A DNA stretch of 64,000 bases, from contig JBMNFA010000003.1 in the NCBI GenBank assembly GCA_050949055.1, positions 55,874 to 119,873 of the forward strand, in the 5' to 3' direction. Source of the stretch: JAEZJZ01 sp050949055. GTDB taxonomy: Bacteria; Bacillota; UBA994; UBA5500. Below the pieces are notes generated by a model, which was given only the letters and a program-made list of their open reading frames with translations, was not told where the DNA came from and made no database searches. The translations under genes and the position numbers were made by a program. Positions 1 through 7,919 of this stretch are shown in pieces; the stretch's first letter is position 1; the number at the start of each line of letters is the position of its first letter.

Positions 1-944
1 CGAGCGCAGCTTCCGGTACCGTTCAGGAAGAATCCAATGCCGATTGCATCGGCCATGGGCACAAAGTCGGTCAGGTTTGGCGTAAGCATTTCTTCGATCA
101 TCGTCTGGCTGAACAACTTGCTCTCGCCCCGCAGGGACGCCTGGACTTCGTTACCCAGACGAACCAGGTCGCTGGGCGTAGTCCAAAGGCCGGCCGCAGC
201 CGCTTCCGGATAAGTATGCCACTTGCCAACAACTACCTGCCCAGACGACAGATGACCGCTAGCGGCGTGCTGCTCAAACCGAGCAGGGAGCGGCTGAGCG
301 TAAGTGCTCTGCTTGAGGCCCAGGGGGTGCAGAATCAGCTCATCCATGATCTGCGGCAGTTGCTTGCCCAAGACGCTTTCGACGATCAACTGCGCCAAAG
401 TGGTCCCGCCCCCAGAGTAGCGGAACTGCTGCCCCGGAATGATGTCCACCACAACCGGTTTGGTGTTGGCCGGTTCTTCACCTCTTAGCACCTGGACCAA
501 GCTTGGCAGCGCTGCTCCGGCCGGATAGCCTGGGAAACCATGAACAGTCAGGCCCGCTCGGTGGCTGAGCAGCTGGCGCAAGGTGAGATGCGGCTGCCAG
601 TCAGCTGAAGCGCGTACGAGATCGGAGCCGAGGTAGTGGCGGATGTCTGCATCCAAATCCAATTTGCCCCGCTCAACCAAGCGCATTACTGCCAACGCGA
701 AAACTGGCTTGCTGATCGATGCCGCCTGGAACATCGTATCCGGACCAACTGCACCGGCTTGCCCAGCTTCTTTCAAACCAAAGCTGAAACTCTGCGCCCG
801 GTTATCCATCAGCACGGCTATGCTCACACCAGGCACACCGTATTGTCGCATGCGTGCCTCCAAGCTAGCCGGCTCAGCCAGCAAGTTCGTGGCAGGGCGC
901 AGGTTAAGCATTGCCCGCCGGAAACGTTCCGCTAGTTCGTTCAT
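1..944 (-). CDS. Serine hydrolase, beta-lactamase class C/PBP-like family (3' end outside window)
   Basis: Penicillin-binding-protein/beta-lactamase superfamily hydrolase. About 314 residues are visible and the C-terminus runs off the left edge. The nucleophile motif S-I-S-K (SxxK) lies near residue 73. A tyrosine motif Y-S-G-G-G lies near residue 172, in the place of YxN, followed by a typical 'LGL..T' stretch. No signal peptide is seen, so it is probably cytoplasmic and may be an esterase or peptidase rather than a resistance enzyme. The ATG at 944-942 is preceded by GAAGAGGTG. It overlaps by 4 nt (ATGA) the stop of a small upstream reading frame. Family assignment is firm; substrate is unknown. 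Confidence 0.85.
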   Translation of the reverse strand, partial: MNELAERFRRAMLNLRPATNLLAEPASLEARMRQYGVPGVSIAVLMDNRAQSFSFGLKEAGQAGAVGPDTMFQAASISKPVFALAVMRLVERGKLDLDADIRHYLGSDLVRASADWQPHLTLRQLLSHRAGLTVHGFPGYPAGAALPSLVQVLRGEEPANTKPVVVDIIPGQQFRYSGGGTTLAQLIVESVLGKQLPQIMDELILHPLGLKQSTYAQPLPARFEQHAASGHLSSGQVVVGKWHTYPEAAAAGLWTTPSDLVRLGNEVQASLRGESKLFSQTMIEEMLTPNLTDFVPMADAIGIGFFLNGTGSCA

Positions 945-1174
945 GACGCACCTCTTCTACCACCCAGAACTTCGTGGGCGCTTAGCGGATGTCCTGCTTC
1001 ACATATTCCCGATACGAGAAGGGGGCGTCCGAGCAGCAACTCCATCCGTAAGCGATAGGCGTGCTTCAGTCCTAAGATTATTACCCCGAGTGTCTCGGTC
1101 GGGTGCCGCGCACTGTGCTCAATGATTAGATCCACCCCACCGCACATCTCTACCAGCAGACGTCTCGTCTTCAC
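941..1174 (-). CDS. Possible small hypothetical protein, uncertain
   Basis: A 77-codon frame with a GTG start ends in TGA, overlapping the ATG of the serine hydrolase by 4 nt. Such ATGA overlaps are typical of translationally coupled genes, and this is the only reason to list it. The start has a poor ribosome binding site. The sequence contains no recognisable domain. It could equally be a chance frame in the hydrolase leader. Confidence 0.25.
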   Translation of the reverse strand: MKTRRLLVEMCGGVDLIIEHSARHPTETLGVIILGLKHAYRLRMELLLGRPLLVSGICEAGHPLSAHEVLGGRRGAS

Positions 1175-1321
1175 CTGGCATTTCCCACGACCACAGGGCC
1201 TTGGTGGTGATGGAATGTGTTACTTCCTGGAGGGTGAATGTCAATCTGAATCTGATCCAAGTGATACTCTGAAAATGATCCACTAATGACTTTGTGTGTT
1301 AATTTGGATCAATTTCAGTCT

Positions 1322-1562
1322 GGCATATACATGGGGGGAGCACCGGCGCTGCTGGATGAATGGAGCATTGACGCGGCCTTCAATGGAACCCAAAAACGCA
1401 TCAGAGATTTGGCGGCTTAGCCTGATGGGCTCAGACTCTAATCGCAAGAACGTCATATTGGCCCTAAGAGCGTTGTCATCTGCTCTTAACGCACAAGGGT
1501 TCAAGGCCTCGGCCAGTGCAGCCCTGGAGGCCGCAACCGCGGTATATCATGCGGCCCTCTAA
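1322..1562 (+). pseudogene. Remnant of class V aminotransferase (alanine/serine-glyoxylate type)
   Basis: Two pieces of one gene survive in different frames. Bases 1331-1402 encode M-G-G-A-P-x3-D-E-W-x-I-D-A-A-F-N-G-T-Q-K, the pyridoxal-phosphate lysine region of alanine-glyoxylate aminotransferases. From about 1401 the frame changes to the family C-terminus: E-I-W-R-L-S-L-M-G, then a helix with A-L-N-A-Q-G-F-K, ending at 1562. Roughly 150 residues that normally lie between the two segments are missing, as is the N-terminal half. This is an internal-deletion pseudogene. It lies directly upstream of an M20 amidohydrolase, so both may once have belonged to one amino-acid pathway. Confidence 0.78.
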
Positions 1563-1697
1563 TACGAAGAATAATGAGCGCTCAGTATAGGTCGTATTGC
1601 ACGTTTTCCGAGACAGAGAAGGAGGTCATCCCGCCGAGTTAGAACAATAGCCCTGACGTGTTTGTACGTGAATCTCATTTTGTGGAGGGGTGAATCC

Positions 1698-2894
1698 ATG
1701 GACCGCAAACAGATGGCGCTGCAGCAGTTGGAGCAACTCAAGGACAAGCTGATTGGGCTGAACCGATGGATGTATGACAACCCTGAACTAGGATTTCGCG
1801 AATATGGTGCGGTCGAACGGCTGACCGCCGAACTGGAGCAAGCTGGTTTTGAGGTGACCCGCGGAGCCGCAGGCAAAGAAACCGCCTTTGTGGCCAAATA
1901 CCAGGGCGCGGCTAAGGGGCCAAACATTGCCCTCTTCGCCGAATACGATGCACTGCCGGACATCGGGCACGCCTGCGGCCACAACATCATTGCCACTTCG
2001 GCCCTGGGAGCAGCGCTGGCCTTGGTAAAGTCCTGGCCGGACATGCCTGGCTCAGTCTACGTATTCGGCTCTCCGGCTGAAGAACAATCGTCGACAGTAG
2101 ATGACTGCGGCGGCAAAGCCTATTTGGTTAACGCCGGTCTGCTAGACGGCATCGACGCTGCCATGATGATGCACCCGGGCAACTCCTATGGGGCTTGGTC
2201 AAACAATCTGGCAGTGCAGCCGCTGGAGATGGTCTTCTACGGCAAGTCCGCCCAGCCAGCTGGCAGCGCCCACTTGGGCATCAACGCCTTTGAGGCGGCG
2301 GTGCTGGCCTACACCAACATCAACGCCTGCCGCCAATACTTCAAACCAGACCACTATGTGCACGGCATGATCACCGAGTCCGGACCAGCTCCAAACATCA
2401 TGTCACCCCGCTCGGTTCTGCGCCTGCACGTGCGCGCTCCGAGGAATGCGGAACTGGAAGAGCTGCTAGAGAAAATAAAACGCTGCGGCGAAGCCGCAGC
2501 CATGGTCACTGGCGCCAAGGTTGAGTTTAGTTATTACATGCTGCGCTACCTGGATGTGATCAACAATAGCGTTCTGGCTCATCTGCTGGAAGACAACCTT
2601 AAACAATTGGGCCTGCCAGTAGAGCCCATGCCTCCACGGCCCCGGGGCTCCACCGACATGGGCAATGTCTCTTACGTCGTTCCCGCCGTGCATGGGCACA
2701 ACTCGCTGGGACCAGCGTCGGTTGTGGGCAACACCCATAACCCCGAATTTGCGCCAGCTACCGTAAGCGAGGGCGGTGAACAAGCTCTGCTTAACGCGGC
2801 GAGGGCAATGGCCATGACGGTGATCGATCTCTTGAGTAACCCTGAGCTGGTGGCCAAGGCGAAAGAGGAGTTCAAGCGAGTGCTTAAGAAATGA
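1698..2894 (+). CDS. M20 family amidohydrolase (AbgB/p-aminobenzoyl-glutamate hydrolase-like)
   Basis: Metal-dependent amidohydrolase of peptidase family M20D, 398 residues, the usual length. The metal-site segment A-E-Y-D-A-L-P-D-I-G-H-A-C-G-H is at about 81-95. The catalytic glutamate motif S-P-A-E-E is near 128, and M-M-M-H-P-G near 161. The central third is the dimerisation domain. Proteins of this group cleave N-acyl or aminobenzoyl-glutamate amides in the cytoplasm; the exact substrate is not readable here. The ATG at 1698 follows GGAGGGG with good spacing and is preferred over the in-frame ATG at 1662. A hairpin follows the stop. Confidence 0.88.
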   Translation: MDRKQMALQQLEQLKDKLIGLNRWMYDNPELGFREYGAVERLTAELEQAGFEVTRGAAGKETAFVAKYQGAAKGPNIALFAEYDALPDIGHACGHNIIATSALGAALALVKSWPDMPGSVYVFGSPAEEQSSTVDDCGGKAYLVNAGLLDGIDAAMMMHPGNSYGAWSNNLAVQPLEMVFYGKSAQPAGSAHLGINAFEAAVLAYTNINACRQYFKPDHYVHGMITESGPAPNIMSPRSVLRLHVRAPRNAELEELLEKIKRCGEAAAMVTGAKVEFSYYMLRYLDVINNSVLAHLLEDNLKQLGLPVEPMPPRPRGSTDMGNVSYVVPAVHGHNSLGPASVVGNTHNPEFAPATVSEGGEQALLNAARAMAMTVIDLLSNPELVAKAKEEFKRVLKK

Positions 2895-2928
2895 CGCTGG
2901 CATAAACGGCTGCAACACTATCACCGCA

Positions 2929-2967
2929 AGAGCCCCACAGCTTAACGAAAGAAGAGCTGTGGGACTC
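2929..2967. terminator. Hairpin between convergent genes
   Basis: The 14-nt arms 2929-2942 and 2954-2967 pair with one mismatch around an 11-nt loop. It sits between the stop of the M20 hydrolase and the convergent McrC-like gene. The T-tract is weak, so this is a structural call. Confidence 0.5.
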
Positions 2968-2988
2968 TTCATCAACCAAAGAAATGAG

Positions 2989-5499
2989 TTAGGTGAAATC
3001 CAATCGCCTCAGAACCTTCACTATCCTCATCGGCATTACCCTTAGCTCATGCACTGTTCCAATCGGCTGCCCATCCAACAATATCTCGTCGCCAACAACT
3101 TTCACCGTCTTCCCAGCAATCTCAAACCCCTCCACTGCCGTGTCCTCGTCCAACTGCTTCGACGTCAGGTTGACCTGCACGGCCTCGCTCAGGCGTTGCA
3201 GCTCCTTCCACAACCTAATCTCGTCTTCGGATTTCAGGCTGAGTTCGGGAAGCTGCCTGGCACGCTTCAAGAGGTATGGAGTTGTATAGATGCGACGGCG
3301 AACGCCATAGCCTGCAGGGACTACCGGGCCAACGTTCTGCCACTTGTCCACCTCAAACAAGACATACTGTCCGGTAGGTCTCCTGCGCCGGCTGGGAATC
3401 GCTATCTCGCTGCGTTCAACCAGCTTGGCGTTCACGACCCTGCCCCAGCGGCGAACGCCATTAAGACCATCGGCACTGGCTCCAGCAGGCTCGTACAGTG
3501 CGACATACTCAATGTGTGACCATCCCCTGTGCAACTGATCAGCCGGGATATGGTAAGTTCGCGTTCGCAGATGGTACTCCAGATGGTCGCTGCCATTGGC
3601 CACGCCAACCATTACGTTACGCCGGGCGAACCGTTCTTCATAATACTGCTCGGTACCCTCTGTCTCGCCCCCTTGCTCATGGACAGTCTCAGGCGAGGCC
3701 AGGATTAGATCATCCAAAAGTCTCTCTACCAGGCTGGTGTGGCCGGGTAAGAAGGGCAGCCCACCGATGCCTACCTGCTCGATGCTCTGGAGAAAGCGAT
3801 GTGCCTGTCCATCCCTAACTCCCGCGTAGCGCTCCTCATCAGCATAGGGAAAGAGTATCACTGCACCGAAAGCTCCCCGCTTGTATTCGCCGCCTGCTTG
3901 CCTGTAGACTAGGGCATCACGATAGCGGTGCATGGTATTGATATCGTCTTCTTGCGGCCCCGGTTTATGATACTGTTCGCGATACCGGGTGCCAGGCAGG
4001 GCCGGGTCTATGCGGTACTTGGCGTCAAACACATAGCGGTAAGCAACATCAGAGTTGGCCTTATGCAAAGTGAGTATGCTATCGGGTCGCTGGGAAACCG
4101 TGGGCAACTCCGGCTGTCGCGTGTTAAAGCTTAACACGTAGCGCTCGCCTGTCTCTTCATTCTCAAACTCCAATTCGGCGCTGTGCCTGGTATCCAGCAC
4201 CACCACTAGCCCCTCTCCCCTGATCGCGATGGCGCTCTGCCGCTTCATCCGATAGCGCTGGCGCAAGATGGAACCGAGAGCCAAGAAGCACCAGTATTCG
4301 TAAAGCTGGGCTACATCCTTTACCGAAAGCTGAAAGATCTCGCCCTGCAGGGAAAGCCCTTTAGTCAGCATTAAGTAGTAGCGATAGATCTCGCGGTATC
4401 CGGGGGCCATCTGCAATACCAGTGATTGACCATCCAGCCTAGTCAAGGGGCCGCACTCCCGCAGAAACTCCGCCTCCAGCATCAGCCGGGTGCTATGCAG
4501 CATCCGCTCAATGCTCCGAACAAGCTCCCCATCAGGTCTGCTACCCCTTAGGTAACGCCTCCGTAACTCGCCAAGCCTTTCCTGCACACGGCCAAGCATC
4601 CACTTCAGCATCCGGTTTTCGTAGGTATCGTAGGATACGCGCTTGCGCGCATCCAGCATCCGCCTAGGCAGATACTTGGCACCGCCCACCTGTAACCCGT
4701 GACCGTTCAACTGCAGCTCGTGCGGATGCCGTTCAAGCCAGCGCCGCGAGGCATGATCTGTTCTGCGCACTCGCTCCGGTCGCACCAGCGCATGGTCGGT
4801 GACAATTCTCTGGTGTGGCGATTTCCTCACTCGGGCAAAAGCCAGCCGCAGGCGCTCAAACAAGAAGGAAACAATGCTATAGAACTCCGCAAGGCTGCTC
4901 TGCCGCCGGGAGTTCAGCTTGGCTTGCAGATAAGTGCGGCGCAGAAAGTCGAAGGCCAGGTTATAGACCTCGCGGTTAACCTCATGCAGCAACTGCCAGT
5001 ACTCCTCTTTGTATCGCAGCTTCACCGGAAATATCTCCAGCGTGACCCTAAGGGCGGTAAGCCCGCCAACCCGGACCTCAAACGTGCTCAGACCGATGTC
5101 ATTGCGGAAGTTGAGCATCCCTGTCAGCGTTTGCCGCCGGCCCACCGGTTTCACTGCGTTGCGCAGATATTGGTCTCGATGGTAGAAGCTAATCTCCTGC
5201 CGGCCCTCTTGCTCGATCACAATCTCATAAGGCGTCTGTTCATAAAAGCAGGCAAAAACCGGCTGCAGCTTAGCGTATGGCGCCAGTTGATCTTTCGCCT
5301 TTGGATCGAAACAGGCAGCCTGCGAGTATTCTCCCTCTATGCTGAGCGTAGCCACATAGTGCTCGGTCAGGTTTTCCGGAATAATCCCCAGTCCGCAAGC
5401 CACCGGATGCACCGGCTTGCCTTTGATGGTCAGGGTAAAAGCCCTGGTCTCGATATACAACAGCTTTGCGTCCTCAGATCCAATAGGATGTAAAGCCAT
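2989..5499 (-). CDS. McrC-like DUF2357 nuclease subunit
   Basis: Nuclease partner of the adjacent McrB-like ATPase, 836 residues. DUF2357 proteins are the McrC-like half of two-gene type IV (modification-dependent) restriction systems. A PD-(D/E)xK core is visible: R-P-D at 471-473, then F-D-A-K-Y-R with D492 and K494, followed by the conserved E-D-D-I-N-x-M-H-x-Y-R-D helix. About 190 residues beyond the nuclease form an extra C-terminal region containing Y-E-P-A and, a few residues on, W-G-R-V. This may be a PUA/EVE-like module, but that is inference. The ATG at 5499 follows GGAGG and overlaps the upstream ATPase gene by 26 nt, which suggests translational coupling. Confidence 0.85.
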   Translation of the reverse strand: MALHPIGSEDAKLLYIETRAFTLTIKGKPVHPVACGLGIIPENLTEHYVATLSIEGEYSQAACFDPKAKDQLAPYAKLQPVFACFYEQTPYEIVIEQEGRQEISFYHRDQYLRNAVKPVGRRQTLTGMLNFRNDIGLSTFEVRVGGLTALRVTLEIFPVKLRYKEEYWQLLHEVNREVYNLAFDFLRRTYLQAKLNSRRQSSLAEFYSIVSFLFERLRLAFARVRKSPHQRIVTDHALVRPERVRRTDHASRRWLERHPHELQLNGHGLQVGGAKYLPRRMLDARKRVSYDTYENRMLKWMLGRVQERLGELRRRYLRGSRPDGELVRSIERMLHSTRLMLEAEFLRECGPLTRLDGQSLVLQMAPGYREIYRYYLMLTKGLSLQGEIFQLSVKDVAQLYEYWCFLALGSILRQRYRMKRQSAIAIRGEGLVVVLDTRHSAELEFENEETGERYVLSFNTRQPELPTVSQRPDSILTLHKANSDVAYRYVFDAKYRIDPALPGTRYREQYHKPGPQEDDINTMHRYRDALVYRQAGGEYKRGAFGAVILFPYADEERYAGVRDGQAHRFLQSIEQVGIGGLPFLPGHTSLVERLLDDLILASPETVHEQGGETEGTEQYYEERFARRNVMVGVANGSDHLEYHLRTRTYHIPADQLHRGWSHIEYVALYEPAGASADGLNGVRRWGRVVNAKLVERSEIAIPSRRRRPTGQYVLFEVDKWQNVGPVVPAGYGVRRRIYTTPYLLKRARQLPELSLKSEDEIRLWKELQRLSEAVQVNLTSKQLDEDTAVEGFEIAGKTVKVVGDEILLDGQPIGTVHELRVMPMRIVKVLRRLDFT

Positions 5500-7627
5500 C
5501 TTCCTCAAACCTCCGCAGCATGTTGGCCAGCTTGGCCGCGCTGCGCGGATAGATACCCATGTTCCCACCGCTTTCAAATTCCTGCAGCCTGGCCAGCAAA
5601 TCATCGTTGGCTGTGCCGAGGTCCACCCCGCCAGAGTAGCGCAGCAGTTCGACCAACACTCGCTTCACCGGCTGCGAGCTGCCCTGAATGCGCGGCAGAA
5701 TCTTCTGCAGCAGCTGGTAATCGAAAGCCTCGGCTTCCGGCAGCAGACCCAGTTGCTTGTTGTGCAGCATATAGATCACGACTTCATCCCGCACCCGGTA
5801 GCCCACATGCAGGTTAGCCTGGCTGAGAATGCGGTTGACCTCCACCAGCTTGTCCACCACATCATCCACAAACTGCGGATCGACAGTCAGCGCATCCGAA
5901 AGATGCACCCACAGCCCCCGTAGCTGGTTATTGCGGATGAGCACAGGCTCAGCTTCTCCGCTCGCCAATCCATAACCTTTTAAGTCCACTGTCGAGAATT
6001 CGATGGTGTTCGCCCGGTCGAGCACCTTCTTGCTGAAGGGATGTGTGGTTTCGTCCATGTTCACCGTACCCACCAGATAAAGGTTGTCCGGCAGGTTGAT
6101 CCCGGCATAACGCTGCCGGTCCTCCTCCAGCCTGAAGTGATGTCCCTCGAACAACGGCTCCGTCTGGATGCGGCCTTCCACAGCTTGCCTGGTCTCCATC
6201 TTGCTGAGCAGGTCAGACATGTAGTGCTCCACCCGCGCCAAGTTCATCTCGTCCAATACCACTAAGTAAGGAACATTGGGATTCCCCCTGCACTCTTCCA
6301 GAATGCCAGTCAGCTCACCCGGCCGGAATCTGCCTTCCAAGTCTAGATAACCCAGCAAGTCCGAGCCGTCGTTCCAATCGGGCCGCACCGAGATAATCCT
6401 CGACTCGGCAGAAATCGCCTTGGCAAAAAGCTTTGGCAGCAGGCTTTTGCCGGTGCCCGAAATACCCGCCAGAATCACAAAGGGTTTGCTGCGTAGCGAA
6501 AGGTAGAAGTTGCAGAGGTCGGGGTAAGTGTATTGGAAGCCTTTGTTCTTTATGAACTGATGAATTTCCTCAATCATCTCTTTCGGTGTTCGCAGCTCGG
6601 CGGGTCTTGGTGCTGATTCCGGTTCCGGCCGGTATACCTGGCGGTAAAGGTGAAGCATACGTTTCAAATCTTCTAGCAGGACATTGTCTTCAGGAATGCG
6701 GTCTCGATCATATTTCGAGTATGCAATCAACCCTGCTTCATACTGCTTGGCCAGCCGCTCCTCACCGATCCTTGCGTCTCTCCATTGAAACCCGCTCAAA
6801 TCCAGCTGTTCCCGAATGGAATCGGCTTTCTGGCGCAACAACTCCAAGCCGGCTTTCCCGGTATGCTGACGCAGAAACTCCGTCACTCCCAGCATCAACG
6901 TCAAATACACTGAATTCATATCCGAACTGAACAAGTAGACAACATAGATCCCCGATTGTATCGATTCAGTAACGCTTCTATCAAGCACAGCCACCCATGG
7001 GACGGAAGCCCAGTTCCCCTGGCCGGCTGAACCAACTACTTTGTATTGGTTTTCTGGAGCCAGGCCACTGGCAGCGATAGCTGCTGGAATATCCTGAGTG
7101 ATTGTCTTGGCTACTGGCACCGATCCCGAGAAGCGCTGATTGCGTGCATCTAGATACGATGACTGCACTTCCGCAATCAAAGGGCGCAACAGGCCTGGGC
7201 CTGTCGCTACACGGTGCTGGTAGTATTCTTCCAGTCGCCTGTCTGCCATTTGCCAAAGATCTTCCTTGTCCGCCAATGTCAATTGTTGCCATAGTTCAGG
7301 GTTAAGACGCATCCTATTTCCCTGGCGCTGCATCCAACCAGCGCGGCTATAAGCTGCAAAGGGATTATCAAGTACGAGGTTTTGTATCGCCCGTAGGCTC
7401 ATGCTGGAAATGCTGTTTATGACCGCTCCATCACGGTCGACAGTTAAGCCTTCATTTAAACGGCCCATATAGAACTCCCGAAATTCATTGGTTGCGGCGT
7501 CAATGCTGACAAATCCATCACTATCCGCAAGCGGTAACACGGATCTCAGTAGTACCAACTTGTACGAGTAGTTAAGGCTAGAGCTTTGCACATACTCCTT
7601 GAATTGACGAACCAATTGATCTGACAT
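5474..7627 (-). CDS. McrB-like AAA+ ATPase with MrcB_N (DUF3578) domain
   Basis: Motor subunit of an McrBC-type restriction system, 717 residues. The region around 195-255 (G-N-W-A-S-V-P-W, then Y-V-V-Y-L-F) matches the MrcB_N/DUF3578 recognition domain. The AAA+ module has Walker A G-I-S-G-T-G-K-S at 388-395, Walker B V-V-L-D-E-M-N-L-A-R with D459/E460, and the McrB signature G-T-V-N-M-D-E-T near 520-527. McrB proteins use nucleotide hydrolysis to drive cleavage of modified DNA by McrC. The ATG at 7627 follows AAGGAGG. It is the first gene of the pair on this strand. Confidence 0.9.
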   Translation of the reverse strand: MSDQLVRQFKEYVQSSSLNYSYKLVLLRSVLPLADSDGFVSIDAATNEFREFYMGRLNEGLTVDRDGAVINSISSMSLRAIQNLVLDNPFAAYSRAGWMQRQGNRMRLNPELWQQLTLADKEDLWQMADRRLEEYYQHRVATGPGLLRPLIAEVQSSYLDARNQRFSGSVPVAKTITQDIPAAIAASGLAPENQYKVVGSAGQGNWASVPWVAVLDRSVTESIQSGIYVVYLFSSDMNSVYLTLMLGVTEFLRQHTGKAGLELLRQKADSIREQLDLSGFQWRDARIGEERLAKQYEAGLIAYSKYDRDRIPEDNVLLEDLKRMLHLYRQVYRPEPESAPRPAELRTPKEMIEEIHQFIKNKGFQYTYPDLCNFYLSLRSKPFVILAGISGTGKSLLPKLFAKAISAESRIISVRPDWNDGSDLLGYLDLEGRFRPGELTGILEECRGNPNVPYLVVLDEMNLARVEHYMSDLLSKMETRQAVEGRIQTEPLFEGHHFRLEEDRQRYAGINLPDNLYLVGTVNMDETTHPFSKKVLDRANTIEFSTVDLKGYGLASGEAEPVLIRNNQLRGLWVHLSDALTVDPQFVDDVVDKLVEVNRILSQANLHVGYRVRDEVVIYMLHNKQLGLLPEAEAFDYQLLQKILPRIQGSSQPVKRVLVELLRYSGGVDLGTANDDLLARLQEFESGGNMGIYPRSAAKLANMLRRFEEDGFTSYWI

Positions 7628-7854
7628 GGTTCTGCCTCCTTCGTCAACTGTCATTGGTCGAATTTGACATGGGACCGGGATTGTCCTTCGTCATTACGGT
7701 ATCTCCACCGTCAGATGGCTCTCTCGGCAAATAGGCAAAAACACGAAGGAGTATGGTGTTACTCAGGGTAGCACCACCAAGCCTGGCTGGCAGTAGAATT
7801 ACTCGACCTTCTTATAGGCTCCAGCCGCGAAATCCTTTGCTGACAGAGTGTATT

Positions 7855-7890
7855 AAGAGGGCACATCGGTTAGTCATGATGTGCCCTCTT
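7855..7890 (-). terminator. Perfect 13-bp hairpin after the PLD-ATPase gene
   Basis: Arms 7855-7867 and 7878-7890 are perfectly complementary around a 10-nt loop. It lies just downstream of the stop at 7920 on the minus strand, separating that gene from the McrB-like gene. The rest of 7628-7919 holds no convincing gene. Confidence 0.65.
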
Positions 7891-7919
7891 GTTCATGATG
7901 ACCTCATTCTGGTAGTCCG

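Noticed and set aside
1283..2044. Minus-strand frames over the aminotransferase remnant and M20 start
   Set aside because: The plus strand carries recognisable protein sequence; the minus frames do not.
4699..5493. 264-codon plus-strand frame opposite the McrC-like gene
   Set aside because: Antisense shadow of a gene with clear domains; no family features and no ribosome site.
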